Of a stretch of DNA of 45,532 nucleotides, positions 29,989-37,667 are shown one piece after another. The DNA lies in contig JACPNJ010000001.1 of NCBI GenBank assembly GCA_016185545.1, positions 86,565 through 132,096 on the forward strand. The letters are read 5' to 3'. The position numbers were made by a program, and so were the translations under genes. This stretch comes from Candidatus Yanofskyibacteriota bacterium (lineage in GTDB: Bacteria > Patescibacteriota > Minisyncoccia > 2-02-FULL-40-12 > IGHO2-01-FULL-4-A). Within the stretch, counting starts at the first letter, position 1; every line of letters begins with the position of its first letter. A model generated the notes under the pieces. That model saw only the letters and a list, made by a program, of their open reading frames with translations. It was not told where the DNA came from and searched no databases.

Positions 29989-30102
29989 TTACCCTTGTCT
30001 TTGCTTATGTTTGGGGTTACTGCAAATGCAATACAACTTGCCTTTGCGGCGCACAAGTTTACATTTATTGCAGATTTTTTTTACAGAAACTCTGACCTTC
30101 AC
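29989..30102 (-). CDS. rpmJ: Ribosomal protein L36, GTG start
   Basis: A 37-residue protein read from GTG 30102 to TAA 29989: [20 protein letters not shown] at the start and [12 protein letters not shown] at the end. The zinc ligands C-x2-C, C and H are all present (C+ form). It has the normal place between infA and rpsM. Small enough to be missed by a length filter. Confidence 0.95.
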   Translation of the reverse strand: MKVRVSVKKICNKCKLVRRKGKLYCICSNPKHKQRQG

Positions 30103-30108
30103 TAAACT

Positions 30109-30175
30109 AGTTTTTAGTTTTTAGTTTTTAGTTTTTAGTAAATTTACTAGCAACTAGAAACTAGCAACTAGAAAC
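30109..30175. repeat. AGTTTTT x4 heptamer and 14-bp tandem repeat before rpmJ
   Basis: Four exact AGTTTTT units (30109-30136), then two copies of a 14-base CTAGCAACTAGAAA unit (30148-30175), between infA and rpmJ. Confidence 0.88.
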
Positions 30176-30182
30176 TCTTTTT

Positions 30183-30392
30183 CTATCTCCTAAAGATTAT
30201 CCTGCCCTTCGTCCCATCCGGACTCAATTCCAGTGTTACCTTATCGCCGACTATCACTTTTATATAATTAATTCTCATTTTGCCGGCTAAATACGCCAAA
30301 ACCTCTCGTCCATCATTGAGTTTAACCTTGAATTTCGTATCTGGTAAAGCATCTATTACCACGCCATCTTCTTTTAATTTTTGATCACTCAA
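30183..30392 (-). CDS. infA: Translation initiation factor IF-1, TTG start
   Basis: IF-1 occupies the 30S A site during initiation. The S1-like OB fold is complete: GVVIDALPDTKFKVKLNDGR, AGKMRINYIKVIVGDKVTLE and KGRIIFRR. 69 residues. The start appears to be TTG 30392 with AAGG just upstream; no ATG is in frame. It is the first gene of the ribosomal operon on this strand. Confidence 0.95.
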   Translation of the reverse strand: MSDQKLKEDGVVIDALPDTKFKVKLNDGREVLAYLAGKMRINYIKVIVGDKVTLELSPDGTKGRIIFRR

Positions 30393-30509
30393 ACCTTGAA
30401 AAATATTGGAAAATAAAGAAAAAACCAGATTTCACTTGGAAATCAGGCTAATCTTAACCTTATTCCATTGTATTCAAGTCTAGCAAAACCACTTTTGCGT
30501 GTCAAGCGC

Positions 30510-32279
30510 TTAGTTTTTTTCCACGCTTATTTTTATCTTTGTCTGGTCTTTGGGAATGCTTTTAACCCAGAACGGCGAAAGAGAGACACGGGCGGATTCA
30601 ACCTCCTTCATATTTTTAAGATAATTGCGTATTGCATTTTCTTTCATTCCCCGTATGTCTTTAAGTACTTTTTCTTGGTCTATCCTAACAGCCGCTCGGC
30701 CGGTAACGCTAATCTCAAAAACCAAGTTTTGTCCGTCAGCGCCTGTTTGAGGATTAAGGTAATTAACAGCTAAATCCTTTTCCAATAATTCTAAATCGCC
30801 TTTTTTGGAAACGTAATTACTTATTAATTCCAAGATGTCAGTTTCACGGAAAGCCAAAGTATCAGCCGTGCCTTCAATAGTTATTTTTAGTGTTTGGGCC
30901 GCTTCACCGGTTTTGACATTAGTTGCGGGCAAGTCAATTTTTATCGTAATGGAATCCAAAATCTTCAATTCTCCTGCTTGATCTTTCAACGACCGAAGGA
31001 TTTTTTCTTTAAGTTTATCGCTAAGCTCTTCTTGCGCTTTGGCAAAATCTTCTTCGGTTACTACTTGAGATGGACCGATGATCCCGCCGCTCATCGGTGC
31101 CATTGATTTAGCGTAAAACTGATCATATTTAGGTGAACCCTCAAATCCGGGTATGGTAAAAGTGGTCAGACCGATATTATATTCTGTTCCTGCTTTATCG
31201 GCATAGATGATAGAACTGGCCGAGCCCTCTTTTATTGTATCGCCGACTTTACTGGCTGCAGGTACAATTATGCTTTGCGGAATTCTGAAAATCAGGCCCT
31301 CCGGTGATTTAAACCTCGTTGTTGCCACCAAACGCTGTTCAGTAAAACTTTTATTATAAATTGTTATTTGGCCGCTTGATTTTTGAATCACGTTTTTCTG
31401 ACCGGTTGCCGGAAATTCGCCTGACACTTTGTCTTTGTAAACAAAGTGTTGGCCGGGAATGATATTAAGGTCGTAGTCAGCGGCCATTGTTACGCTTGAA
31501 ACCATAACTTTTAATTGGAAATCCAGCGATTGTTTTTGAGGTTTGATTATAACCTGTGCGTTACCGAGTGTTGCATAAAGAATCAGCATCAGTACGATAA
31601 TCGCGCCGCCAATGAAAAATAAAGGCGTTTTTTTGAATATTTTTGAAGATTTGATTTTTTTGAAATTTGCGGCGGCCATGAATTTTTTCCCGTTTTCTTG
31701 GTCTCTTGAAGCCCAAACCTGCGTAATATCGTTTCCAACATTGCGTGATTCCGATATCTCTTTTTTTATCTCTACTTCAAATGGCCGCGCTTTTTCTTCC
31801 CTTACCTTTATTGGCCGCTCAATTTCTGATCCTGGTCTTATTATATCTTTAATAATCCGACTGCGTGTTTCGGCTTTGAAAGCGGCAAGCTCAACATCGG
31901 TTTGTGACGGTCCAAACTGATGCCGGGCTAATTGAACTTCGGATATTTCTTCCGGTTCTGGTTTTTCGAGTTTGTTTAACTCCGTATCGGATGGTTCTGA
32001 AACTCGGCTGTATTTTCTCGGTTCCGGCGTTTGCAGAAGCTCTATGTCGTATTGCGCCGCGTATTCAGCTATAACCGGATCGGCGGTCATTACGCTTATT
32101 CTGCAGCCGTTGCTGTCGGCTTCCTGTTTTATTGCTTCAAAATATTGTCCTTGTTTGGTGAAACGCGAACCCTTGGGAAAAATAAAAATTACCTCCTCAG
32201 CCTCGGCGTTTTTGAACAAATCAAAAACCTCATCAAAATCATCGTTTTTGAGAACATAGATTATCTTTGTTGAACCCAC
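30510..32279 (-). CDS. Large membrane-anchored envelope protein, unknown family
   Basis: 589 residues. Residues 1-80 form a small alpha/beta domain (IIYVLKNDDFDEVFDLF, VIFIFPKGSRF) that looks nucleotide-binding-like but lacks a P-loop. A charged disordered linker follows (80-200), then one transmembrane helix (about 222-242, TPLFFIGGAIIVLMLILYA), then a large beta-rich outer part (VIIKPQKQSLDFQLKVMV, IYNKSFTEQRLVATTRF), reminiscent of baseplate J-like or adhesion domains in CPR proteins. The start is GTG 32279 with TATAAT only 6 bases upstream, so it is leaderless. Confidence 0.75.
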   Translation of the reverse strand: MGSTKIIYVLKNDDFDEVFDLFKNAEAEEVIFIFPKGSRFTKQGQYFEAIKQEADSNGCRISVMTADPVIAEYAAQYDIELLQTPEPRKYSRVSEPSDTELNKLEKPEPEEISEVQLARHQFGPSQTDVELAAFKAETRSRIIKDIIRPGSEIERPIKVREEKARPFEVEIKKEISESRNVGNDITQVWASRDQENGKKFMAAANFKKIKSSKIFKKTPLFFIGGAIIVLMLILYATLGNAQVIIKPQKQSLDFQLKVMVSSVTMAADYDLNIIPGQHFVYKDKVSGEFPATGQKNVIQKSSGQITIYNKSFTEQRLVATTRFKSPEGLIFRIPQSIIVPAASKVGDTIKEGSASSIIYADKAGTEYNIGLTTFTIPGFEGSPKYDQFYAKSMAPMSGGIIGPSQVVTEEDFAKAQEELSDKLKEKILRSLKDQAGELKILDSITIKIDLPATNVKTGEAAQTLKITIEGTADTLAFRETDILELISNYVSKKGDLELLEKDLAVNYLNPQTGADGQNLVFEISVTGRAAVRIDQEKVLKDIRGMKENAIRNYLKNMKEVESARVSLSPFWVKSIPKDQTKIKISVEKN

Positions 32280-32285
32280 GATTTT

Positions 32286-32291
32286 ATTATA
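32286..32291 (-). promoter_or_regulatory. -10 box of the large envelope protein gene, leaderless
   Basis: TATAAT on the minus strand ends 6 bases before the GTG start at 32279. No Shine-Dalgarno motif. Confidence 0.5.
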
Positions 32292-32329
32292 GCATTTTTA
32301 ATATCCACAAACTATGTTTGCATAAAATA

Positions 32330-32350
32330 AAACCGCGTATTTCGCGGTTT
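32330..32350 (-). terminator. Terminator of the 32.3-34.9 kb operon
   Basis: AAACCGCG/CGCGGTTT 8-bp stem with loop TATTT overlapping the last stop codon, followed on the minus strand by TATTTTATG. Confidence 0.75.
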
Positions 32351-32942
32351 AGGCTTGTTCAATAAGTTTTTGTTGGGTTTCCAGGTCGGTGATGTTTTTA
32401 CGTAAACATTTGATTATTTTGAAGAAACGTTTGAATGTTAATATCTTATCTCCCAGGGAAATTCTCTTAAGAAGTTTTAGCCTAAGAGAAGAAAGAAAAT
32501 AGAAAAAGATAACACCTATCAAAACACTTCCTCCGAAAATTTGAATAATAATAATGTTGTCGACGTCTTCTTGATATGTTAGCTTATCCCCAGTAAGGAG
32601 AAGCCAAAGAGAAAAAAACATAATTACTCCACAACTGACCGAGTGAAGACTCAGTGCCGCTCTTCTCAAGATTAAGGACTTGAGGGCTATTTTGGATACT
32701 TTTAATCTGGTATTTTTATCTAATAGAATGTCCTCAACTCTGTGGCTGCGTATGCTAAATTTACGAATCAGGAAGCAGGTTAATATATGCTTCGTATCTA
32801 TCTCTGTTTTTGCTAATTCACTTTCTCTTATTTCTTTTTTTCGTTGCGACTCTTGTTCCAGTTTTATTTTTTTTGCTTCTTGTGCACCTTGTATCGCCAA
32901 GGTCAGCGGGTCTTGCGCTATCAAGCTTGTTTGATTCTCCAT
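32349..32942 (-). CDS. Unknown membrane protein of the SD-rich cluster
   Basis: 197 residues. The N-terminus MENQTSLIAQDPLTLAIQG resembles that of the 73-residue gene just upstream (MEQEGLIRQDVFTIVVQEA), so the two share a paralogous head. A charged helix (residues 22-50) and two transmembrane helices follow (about 98-117 and 128-150). AAGGAGG lies 6 bases upstream of the ATG. It is the last gene of the operon. No domain recognised. Confidence 0.72.
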   Translation of the reverse strand: MENQTSLIAQDPLTLAIQGAQEAKKIKLEQESQRKKEIRESELAKTEIDTKHILTCFLIRKFSIRSHRVEDILLDKNTRLKVSKIALKSLILRRAALSLHSVSCGVIMFFSLWLLLTGDKLTYQEDVDNIIIIQIFGGSVLIGVIFFYFLSSLRLKLLKRISLGDKILTFKRFFKIIKCLRKNITDLETQQKLIEQA

Positions 32943-32975
32943 GTTTGCCTCCTTAAATCATGCCTAAATTAGATT

Positions 32976-33197
32976 TTAGTTGGTTGCTTCTAGCTCGGCA
33001 ATTCTTTCTTCTTGTCGTTTTACAACATTAGAAAAGACCTTTTTAAAATTAGATGGATTATGTTTCGGTCCCATCAAATCTCGTACCTGATGCCATTTGT
33101 CATAACTGTCAAAAAAATATTCTTTCCTCTTTTCTTGCTCTGCTTCTTGTACGACAATAGTAAATACATCCTGCCTTATCAGCCCTTCTTGTTCCAT
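32976..33197 (-). CDS. Small soluble protein, paralogous head to the next gene
   Basis: 73 residues, MEQEGLIRQDVFTIVVQEAE at the start, then a charged helical region ending RQEERIAELEATN (coiled-coil-like). AAAGGGGGG lies 4 bases upstream of the ATG. It carries the same head as the 32349-32942 protein without the membrane part, which suggests a soluble partner or a duplicated targeting signal. Confidence 0.68.
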   Translation of the reverse strand: MEQEGLIRQDVFTIVVQEAEQEKRKEYFFDSYDKWHQVRDLMGPKHNPSNFKKVFSNVVKRQEERIAELEATN

Positions 33198-33211
33198 GTT
33201 GCCCCCCTTTT

Positions 33212-33940
33212 CTACGGAATATTTAGCGAGTCAATTATATTCTGGAATTTTTCCAGATTGAAAAGCTCGGCTTTTTCGGTTTTGACTTCACTTGTTTCCA
33301 GTTGGCCGTTTTTAGCTAGCAACAGCCACTCCCTACTGAATATAATCATCAGGCCGTCTATGACCTTGCTTGGACGTCTGAAGTCAAAATAATTTTGCAG
33401 TTCCTGGTGGCTCAAATCAGCCGATTCTACTCCGACCAGCTGTTTAAGTCCCAGCCAGCCATCGGCGGTTTTCAAAATGTGATTTAATTTTATATCCATT
33501 TTAACCGTTTTGAGTTTAAAGTTGGAACCGCAACAGCGGACGCTTGTTTCCTGAACCAGAAGTTCCCAATGTGCAAAGGAGCGCAACACTGTTGCCAACA
33601 CCGCGTCCTGCAGTTTGAAGATCTCTATGTAATTCTGCAAATCGGCAACTAGCGTGGGGTGCGATGGAAAACCAGTCGTTTCGTCCCAGGCAAGCGGACA
33701 ATATATCAAGCTGTCGTTTAAGTGACCGAGCAGTTGGCGCTGGGCTTCAAGCGTGATACTCAAAACCTTAAGAAATCCGAAATTTTTACCTATCAGCGTT
33801 GAATTTCCGAGGGCAATTTTGCCATGAATTAAATCAATCAATTCGCGCAGTCGCTGCATGCCGGATTCATAGCCAATCATTTTAAGCGGTTGGGGCGTTG
33901 TGCCGACATTTACCGTTGGTTCCAGGGTTTTAGTCTTCAT
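33212..33940 (-). CDS. Unknown soluble helical protein
   Basis: 242 residues with no transmembrane segment. Mostly helical with conserved-looking aromatic and Cys residues (SVRCCGSNF near 133-141). AGGAG is 8 bases upstream of ATG 33940. The ATG overlaps the stop of the preceding membrane gene (ATGA), so their synthesis is coupled. No family recognised. Confidence 0.7.
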   Translation of the reverse strand: MKTKTLEPTVNVGTTPQPLKMIGYESGMQRLRELIDLIHGKIALGNSTLIGKNFGFLKVLSITLEAQRQLLGHLNDSLIYCPLAWDETTGFPSHPTLVADLQNYIEIFKLQDAVLATVLRSFAHWELLVQETSVRCCGSNFKLKTVKMDIKLNHILKTADGWLGLKQLVGVESADLSHQELQNYFDFRRPSKVIDGLMIIFSREWLLLAKNGQLETSEVKTEKAELFNLEKFQNIIDSLNIP

Positions 33941-34857
33941 TTCGCAATCTCCTGTTTTATTCTGGATATCTCGGTTTCGGCTTGGGATATGGTTTCAGCC
34001 GCCAGCGTTGCCACATAGTCACCTTTTATCAGTTGTGGGCCGTCGGTATATACCGGTACGCCCAGAGGAATTGTAGACAAGCACCGCCACAGTATTTCCA
34101 GAGATTCCGACAAGTTTTTTTCACCCGCATTTAGTTTTTCTTCAAGTTGGCACAGGTTGGATTTCTTTGACGTAAGCATTTCTTTTTCTTTGCCCAAAGA
34201 TTCAATAATAGGATTTATTTTGGCCGCGGTATCGGCGTTTTTCCTAACGATAACTTGCCAGCTTTCCAAACTTCCGTTGATAACGCGCAGGCGGTCTTCC
34301 AACGTTATTTGGTTGACGACTATTTTGTTTTTTTCCGATTTCAGATGTGCATCTTTAAATTCTTCTATCTGGCTGATGCTTGTCTTAATATCACGATTAT
34401 TTCCCGGAGCAAGCAGTTTTATTTGCCGAGACCCGCTTTGCAGAAGTGAATATGATTTTTCAGGTAAATTTATTGTAAATTCGGTTGCCGCAATAATGCC
34501 CTGGATGGCGGTAAGAACAATAGCTTCAAATAATCCAAACACGTAAGCAATTGATGATAATGGCCACAATAAAGTTAAGGTTTTGCCGTATATCTTATCT
34601 CCTTCTCTCTCACCGTTTCTAAAATCAAGACAGGGATAATCATAATAACCTGCCTTTCTGTTATTTCTCCAGTCGTCGGAATGCACCCTAAAGGGAAAGA
34701 ATATCGTTCTTGTGATTTTCCGTGAGAGATTCAATTTGTTAGTTGGCGTATCGTCGCTGAATAATTTATTTGATATTTTTGCTAAAGTGTATCCCACAAA
34801 AGGATAAGCCAGGATGTACGGCCAATTAGCCATCAAAAACCCAATGATAGAAGTCAT
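33937..34857 (-). CDS. Unknown membrane protein with C-terminal coiled coil
   Basis: I start at ATG 34857 (AGGAG 6 bases upstream); an ATG at 34923 is less likely. Two or three hydrophobic segments (residues 1-20, about 95-120) precede a long coiled-coil region (EERLRVINGSLESWQ-type pattern to EKLNAGEKNLSESLEIL) and a C-terminal helix. First gene of the four-gene unit that ends at 32349. No named domain found. Confidence 0.7.
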   Translation of the reverse strand: MTSIIGFLMANWPYILAYPFVGYTLAKISNKLFSDDTPTNKLNLSRKITRTIFFPFRVHSDDWRNNRKAGYYDYPCLDFRNGEREGDKIYGKTLTLLWPLSSIAYVFGLFEAIVLTAIQGIIAATEFTINLPEKSYSLLQSGSRQIKLLAPGNNRDIKTSISQIEEFKDAHLKSEKNKIVVNQITLEDRLRVINGSLESWQVIVRKNADTAAKINPIIESLGKEKEMLTSKKSNLCQLEEKLNAGEKNLSESLEILWRCLSTIPLGVPVYTDGPQLIKGDYVATLAAETISQAETEISRIKQEIAK

Positions 34858-34964
34858 TTTTTCTCCTAAATTTTCAAGGACCAAGATTGTGGTTAGAATA
34901 GCATAATTAACATATTGCGTCAACTTTTAGGGGAGGGTCGTTCAAGAACAATTTGCAAAATTAA

Positions 34965-34983
34965 AAGCGCCAGGATGGCGCTT
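34965..34983 (-). terminator. Terminator after the 35.0-37.6 kb unit
   Basis: AAGCGCC/GGCGCTT 7-bp stem, loop of 5, followed on the minus strand by TTTTAATTTTG. It separates two transcription units of the cluster. Confidence 0.8.
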
Positions 34984-35005
34984 GAAAATGTTTGAAATGC
35001 TGTAT

Positions 35006-36049
35006 CTAACTTTTTACTTGCGAGGCTTCTACATCAATAACTGGTTCAGTCGGCTTTGGCGGAGCGAGCTCTTTGGTAACGATTTTGGCCTGGACTTGAG
35101 CAAATAATTTTTGATCGCTCTTTTTTACTTTTTCTAAACCATCTCCCAATTGTTTAGTTCCCCTTTTTAAAAGTTCCTGCATATCGGTTCCGGTAATCAA
35201 GTACTTGGGCATAATTGCAACGGCTTCAAGCCCCGACTCCATTGCTTGAATTGACTGCTCAATGGTAACCATTAAAACGTCTCTGGCTATAAACACGGAT
35301 TCATTTGTGCCGGTTACTACTTCGGCGGCCTCTTTCATAACAATCGCCGCATTTTTGAACTTAACGAAACCAGCCAGTTGAATCACTGCTTTTTGGAAAG
35401 TCTGGAGTTCTGAATTTCCAAACCTGGCAAGTAGGCACATATTTTTTTCGCCGGTCTGGATCATGGTCCTTAAGATATCCAACAGATTTATCCGCCGGAT
35501 TTCTTTTTCTCCATCAGAAAGATAACGGTCAAACTCCGCGCTTAGCAAACCGCTTACTTCTTCGTCTGTTTGGAAGCCAGCCAATTGGGTTATATGTTCC
35601 TGCAATCTTTTGGCATCCCAATTTTCTTCTTCGGCTTGCTGAAGATTAGCGCGCAATTGAATCAATGTCCCGTTTAGTTCCTCCATAGCTTTGCGGGTTT
35701 TTTTAATAACAGCTTGTACGTCATTGGTATATCCGCGTACCAGTTGTTCGGTAGCATGAATATAGTTAAGCTCTTCCGGCGGTAAATTACGGGTAACAAA
35801 TCCAGGCAGTTTATCCAGAATCATATTTGGCATAACCGTGTAAAACAGTTTACTAAGAAAGTTGTGTCCACTTTTTGAAGGCAGATTAAAGGTTTTGTTT
35901 ACCAATTTCTCAATTCTTTGGAGAGTTTCTCGGCTTCGCCGCATCTTTGTGGCAATCACCTTCAGCTCATTGTCAGTTGTTGACGGAAATTTTACCGGAA
36001 CCGGTAACGATCTGTTACTTTCTGACATCGCAAAAACTGATTTTGTCAT
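35006..36049 (-). CDS. Coiled-coil protein, possibly TelA-like
   Basis: 347 residues, no transmembrane segment, nearly all helical, with long amphipathic helices (ELNGTLIQLRANLQQAEEEN, AVAIMPKYLITGTDMQELLK). The length and all-helical layout with a late Asn/Thr-rich turn (VVTGTNESVF) recall the TelA/toxic-anion-resistance family, but no diagnostic motif is certain. AAAGGAGG is 6 bases upstream of ATG 36049. The acidic disordered C-terminus (PTEPVIDVEASQ) could bind a partner. Confidence 0.65.
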   Translation of the reverse strand: MTKSVFAMSESNRSLPVPVKFPSTTDNELKVIATKMRRSRETLQRIEKLVNKTFNLPSKSGHNFLSKLFYTVMPNMILDKLPGFVTRNLPPEELNYIHATEQLVRGYTNDVQAVIKKTRKAMEELNGTLIQLRANLQQAEEENWDAKRLQEHITQLAGFQTDEEVSGLLSAEFDRYLSDGEKEIRRINLLDILRTMIQTGEKNMCLLARFGNSELQTFQKAVIQLAGFVKFKNAAIVMKEAAEVVTGTNESVFIARDVLMVTIEQSIQAMESGLEAVAIMPKYLITGTDMQELLKRGTKQLGDGLEKVKKSDQKLFAQVQAKIVTKELAPPKPTEPVIDVEASQVKS

Positions 36050-36082
36050 GGTTTCCTCCTTTACCTCTATGTTTTCTTGGTT

Positions 36083-36541
36083 TTATTTGGTTTTATAATG
36101 TCCGCGTATAATTTTTGCTATTTTTACTAAATTGAAGCTATTTCCCATCTGGGATCTAATCTTACGTATAGAATTAGTAAGAAAAATTGTATTTGGAATA
36201 TTATGAAGGATAAGCCAAACGATATAATCCAGTATTTTCGTGTAAACAGATGCTTTTTTAGCCCGTTCATAAACAAGTAGGAATAAAGCTTCAAATTCTT
36301 GATCAGAAAGTTCTTGAATTTGTGGACCATTAATTTCAAAATATTGCCAAGTTAACTGTCCAAAGCTCTCTGTTACTCTTCTTATAAGTTTTTTCAAATT
36401 CTGCTGTTGCTTTGCTGTTAAGTTATTACGTCTCATCTCACTAATTTTAATAAGCAATTGTTCTATGGTCTTATTTTCAATTAACTGCCCGTTGGTTGCA
36501 GTTGGGTTCTGGTCTTGCGCCATTGCAATTTCGTTGGTCAC
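36083..36541 (-). CDS. Unknown membrane protein, paralogue of the 37.0-37.6 kb gene
   Basis: 152 residues, from GTG 36541 (GGGAGGT 4 bases upstream). A Gln/Asn-rich head, a helical region NNLTAKQQQNLKKLIRRVTESF, then one or two hydrophobic helices (ILDYIVWLILHNIPNTIFL) and a basic tail. Spacing of NL-x-A, L-x-x-L, RR, F, A-x-L-x-L-x-x-R and the late membrane helix matches the 37044-37625 protein. No family recognised. Confidence 0.68.
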   Translation of the reverse strand: MTNEIAMAQDQNPTATNGQLIENKTIEQLLIKISEMRRNNLTAKQQQNLKKLIRRVTESFGQLTWQYFEINGPQIQELSDQEFEALFLLVYERAKKASVYTKILDYIVWLILHNIPNTIFLTNSIRKIRSQMGNSFNLVKIAKIIRGHYKTK

Positions 36542-36543
36542 GA

Positions 36544-36765
36544 CTACCTCCCTAAATACTTTTTACCAGCAAAATAGGCCAATCCAATGATTGTTACGGG
36601 CCAGAAAAGCCAAGAAGCAATCGTCCAAGCAAAGCCAAGCAGTCCGAATGTGATTTTCAATGCCACATATCCGCCGGCGATCAATGCTCCGGTTTTAACC
36701 AAACCCGTCCACCGGTTTCGCGGAAATGAGACAGCCCAAGTTTCTCTTTTCGCCAGATTATTCAT
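36544..36765 (-). CDS. Small Trp-rich membrane protein
   Basis: 73 residues with hydrophobic helices at about 24-45 and 46-64 (FAWTIASWLFWPVTIIGLAYFAG), Arg/Trp-rich head and a basic tail. AAGGAGGAG is 6 bases upstream of the ATG; the gene overlaps the previous one by 8 bases. Probably an inner-membrane partner of its neighbours. Confidence 0.68.
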   Translation of the reverse strand: MNNLAKRETWAVSFPRNRWTGLVKTGALIAGGYVALKITFGLLGFAWTIASWLFWPVTIIGLAYFAGKKYLGR

Positions 36766-37033
36766 GGTTGTCTCCTCCTTGGTTTTTGTTTTTACCCTTT
36801 ACCACTATGTTATCAATGGCTTGCATTAGCGTAGCTGTTGCCTGTTCTTCGGTTAGTCCCATGCTTGTCAGCCGGTCGTACCTGGCCAGAAGTTGTTCTT
36901 CAAAAGTTAATGACTCAAGTTTGGCTTGGATCGCTCGCCCCATTGCCATAGCTCCAACCGCTGTTTTGATAAACGGTTCGGCTTTTTTCAATAATTCTTC
37001 CAGATCAATTCTAGGTGTGTTTTTTTGTTCCAT
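36758..37033 (-). CDS. Small helical protein with UBA/EF-hand-like C-terminus
   Basis: I start at ATG 37033, with CTAAGGAGG 5 bases upstream; ATG 37075 lies inside the upstream repeat. The product is 91 residues: an acidic helix, an Ala/Met-rich hydrophobic segment (TAVGAMAMGRAIQAK) and LARYDRLTSMGLTEEQATATL, which looks like a small UBA-type three-helix domain. I cannot name it further. Confidence 0.65.
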   Translation of the reverse strand: MEQKNTPRIDLEELLKKAEPFIKTAVGAMAMGRAIQAKLESLTFEEQLLARYDRLTSMGLTEEQATATLMQAIDNIVVKGKNKNQGGDNHE

Positions 37034-37043
37034 GGTTTCCTCC

Positions 37044-37625
37044 TTAGAAGTAGTAACCAAAGAAGTAACAACCAAAGAAGTACAGGCAGCCGTTACAATT
37101 ATACTTTTTTTTCATTTCTTCTCCTCGTTGTTTCTCAATTATGAAATTGCCATCTGCGTCGCGCTCCATGATGTCTTCTAGCAAGTCATGTGGGAAATGT
37201 TCTCCCAAGCCGCCTCGTAGTCCAAGGTTTCTAAAATTATCTATGTACCTTCTCGATTTCAAAGCAAAAAGTATTACCCACCCAAACACTGGGATAAGGT
37301 AAAATACCAAAATAAGGTAGCGGCTATTTTTTCCTTTAACCCGTTTTAATATAAGTTTGGCTAAATCCAGACGTTTATCTTTTGGGAATCCCTGGACTTT
37401 CTTAAAGTCAAAACCAAAAAACTTGAATGAAAGAATAAGGTAAGTTTTTAGAAATCTCTTTTGAAGCAATCGTAATTCCTCCAATCTTCTGGCGGCTAGA
37501 TTCTTTTCTGCCAGTCCGTTTATCTCAAACAGAAGTTTTTCTTTCGCACTATTCTCAATAAATTTATCCTCGGCCATTACCGTGGGAAGATTTGAGGGTT
37601 GTCGGGTCGCAATTTCGATATTCAT
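37044..37625 (-). CDS. Unknown membrane protein, first gene of the cluster
   Basis: I start at ATG 37625, with GGAGG 7 bases upstream; ATG 37667 is alternative. About 193 residues: Pro/Thr head, charged helices with NLAARRLEELRLLQKRFL, one membrane helix (YLILVFYLIPVFGWVILFAL) and an acidic loop. It ends in an odd Cys/Tyr/Phe-rich peptide (YNCNGCLYFFGCYFFGYYF) encoded partly by repeats of CCAAAGAAGTA. An internal ATG with its own GGAG could start a separate mini-peptide of 23 residues. Confidence 0.66.
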   Translation of the reverse strand: MNIEIATRQPSNLPTVMAEDKFIENSAKEKLLFEINGLAEKNLAARRLEELRLLQKRFLKTYLILSFKFFGFDFKKVQGFPKDKRLDLAKLILKRVKGKNSRYLILVFYLIPVFGWVILFALKSRRYIDNFRNLGLRGGLGEHFPHDLLEDIMERDADGNFIIEKQRGEEMKKKYNCNGCLYFFGCYFFGYYF

Positions 37626-37667
37626 TCCAGTACCTCCAAAAAATACTTTATTTTGCCTAATTTTCAA

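Noticed and set aside
30510-30760. Plus-strand open frame of 101 codons at 30468-30773
   Set aside because: Shadow of the large envelope protein gene with an implausible Phe/Tyr/Arg-rich composition.
35006-36049. Firm assignment as TelA (toxic anion resistance)
   Set aside because: Only length and all-helical layout agree; no diagnostic motif is certain, so I kept it as a possibility only.
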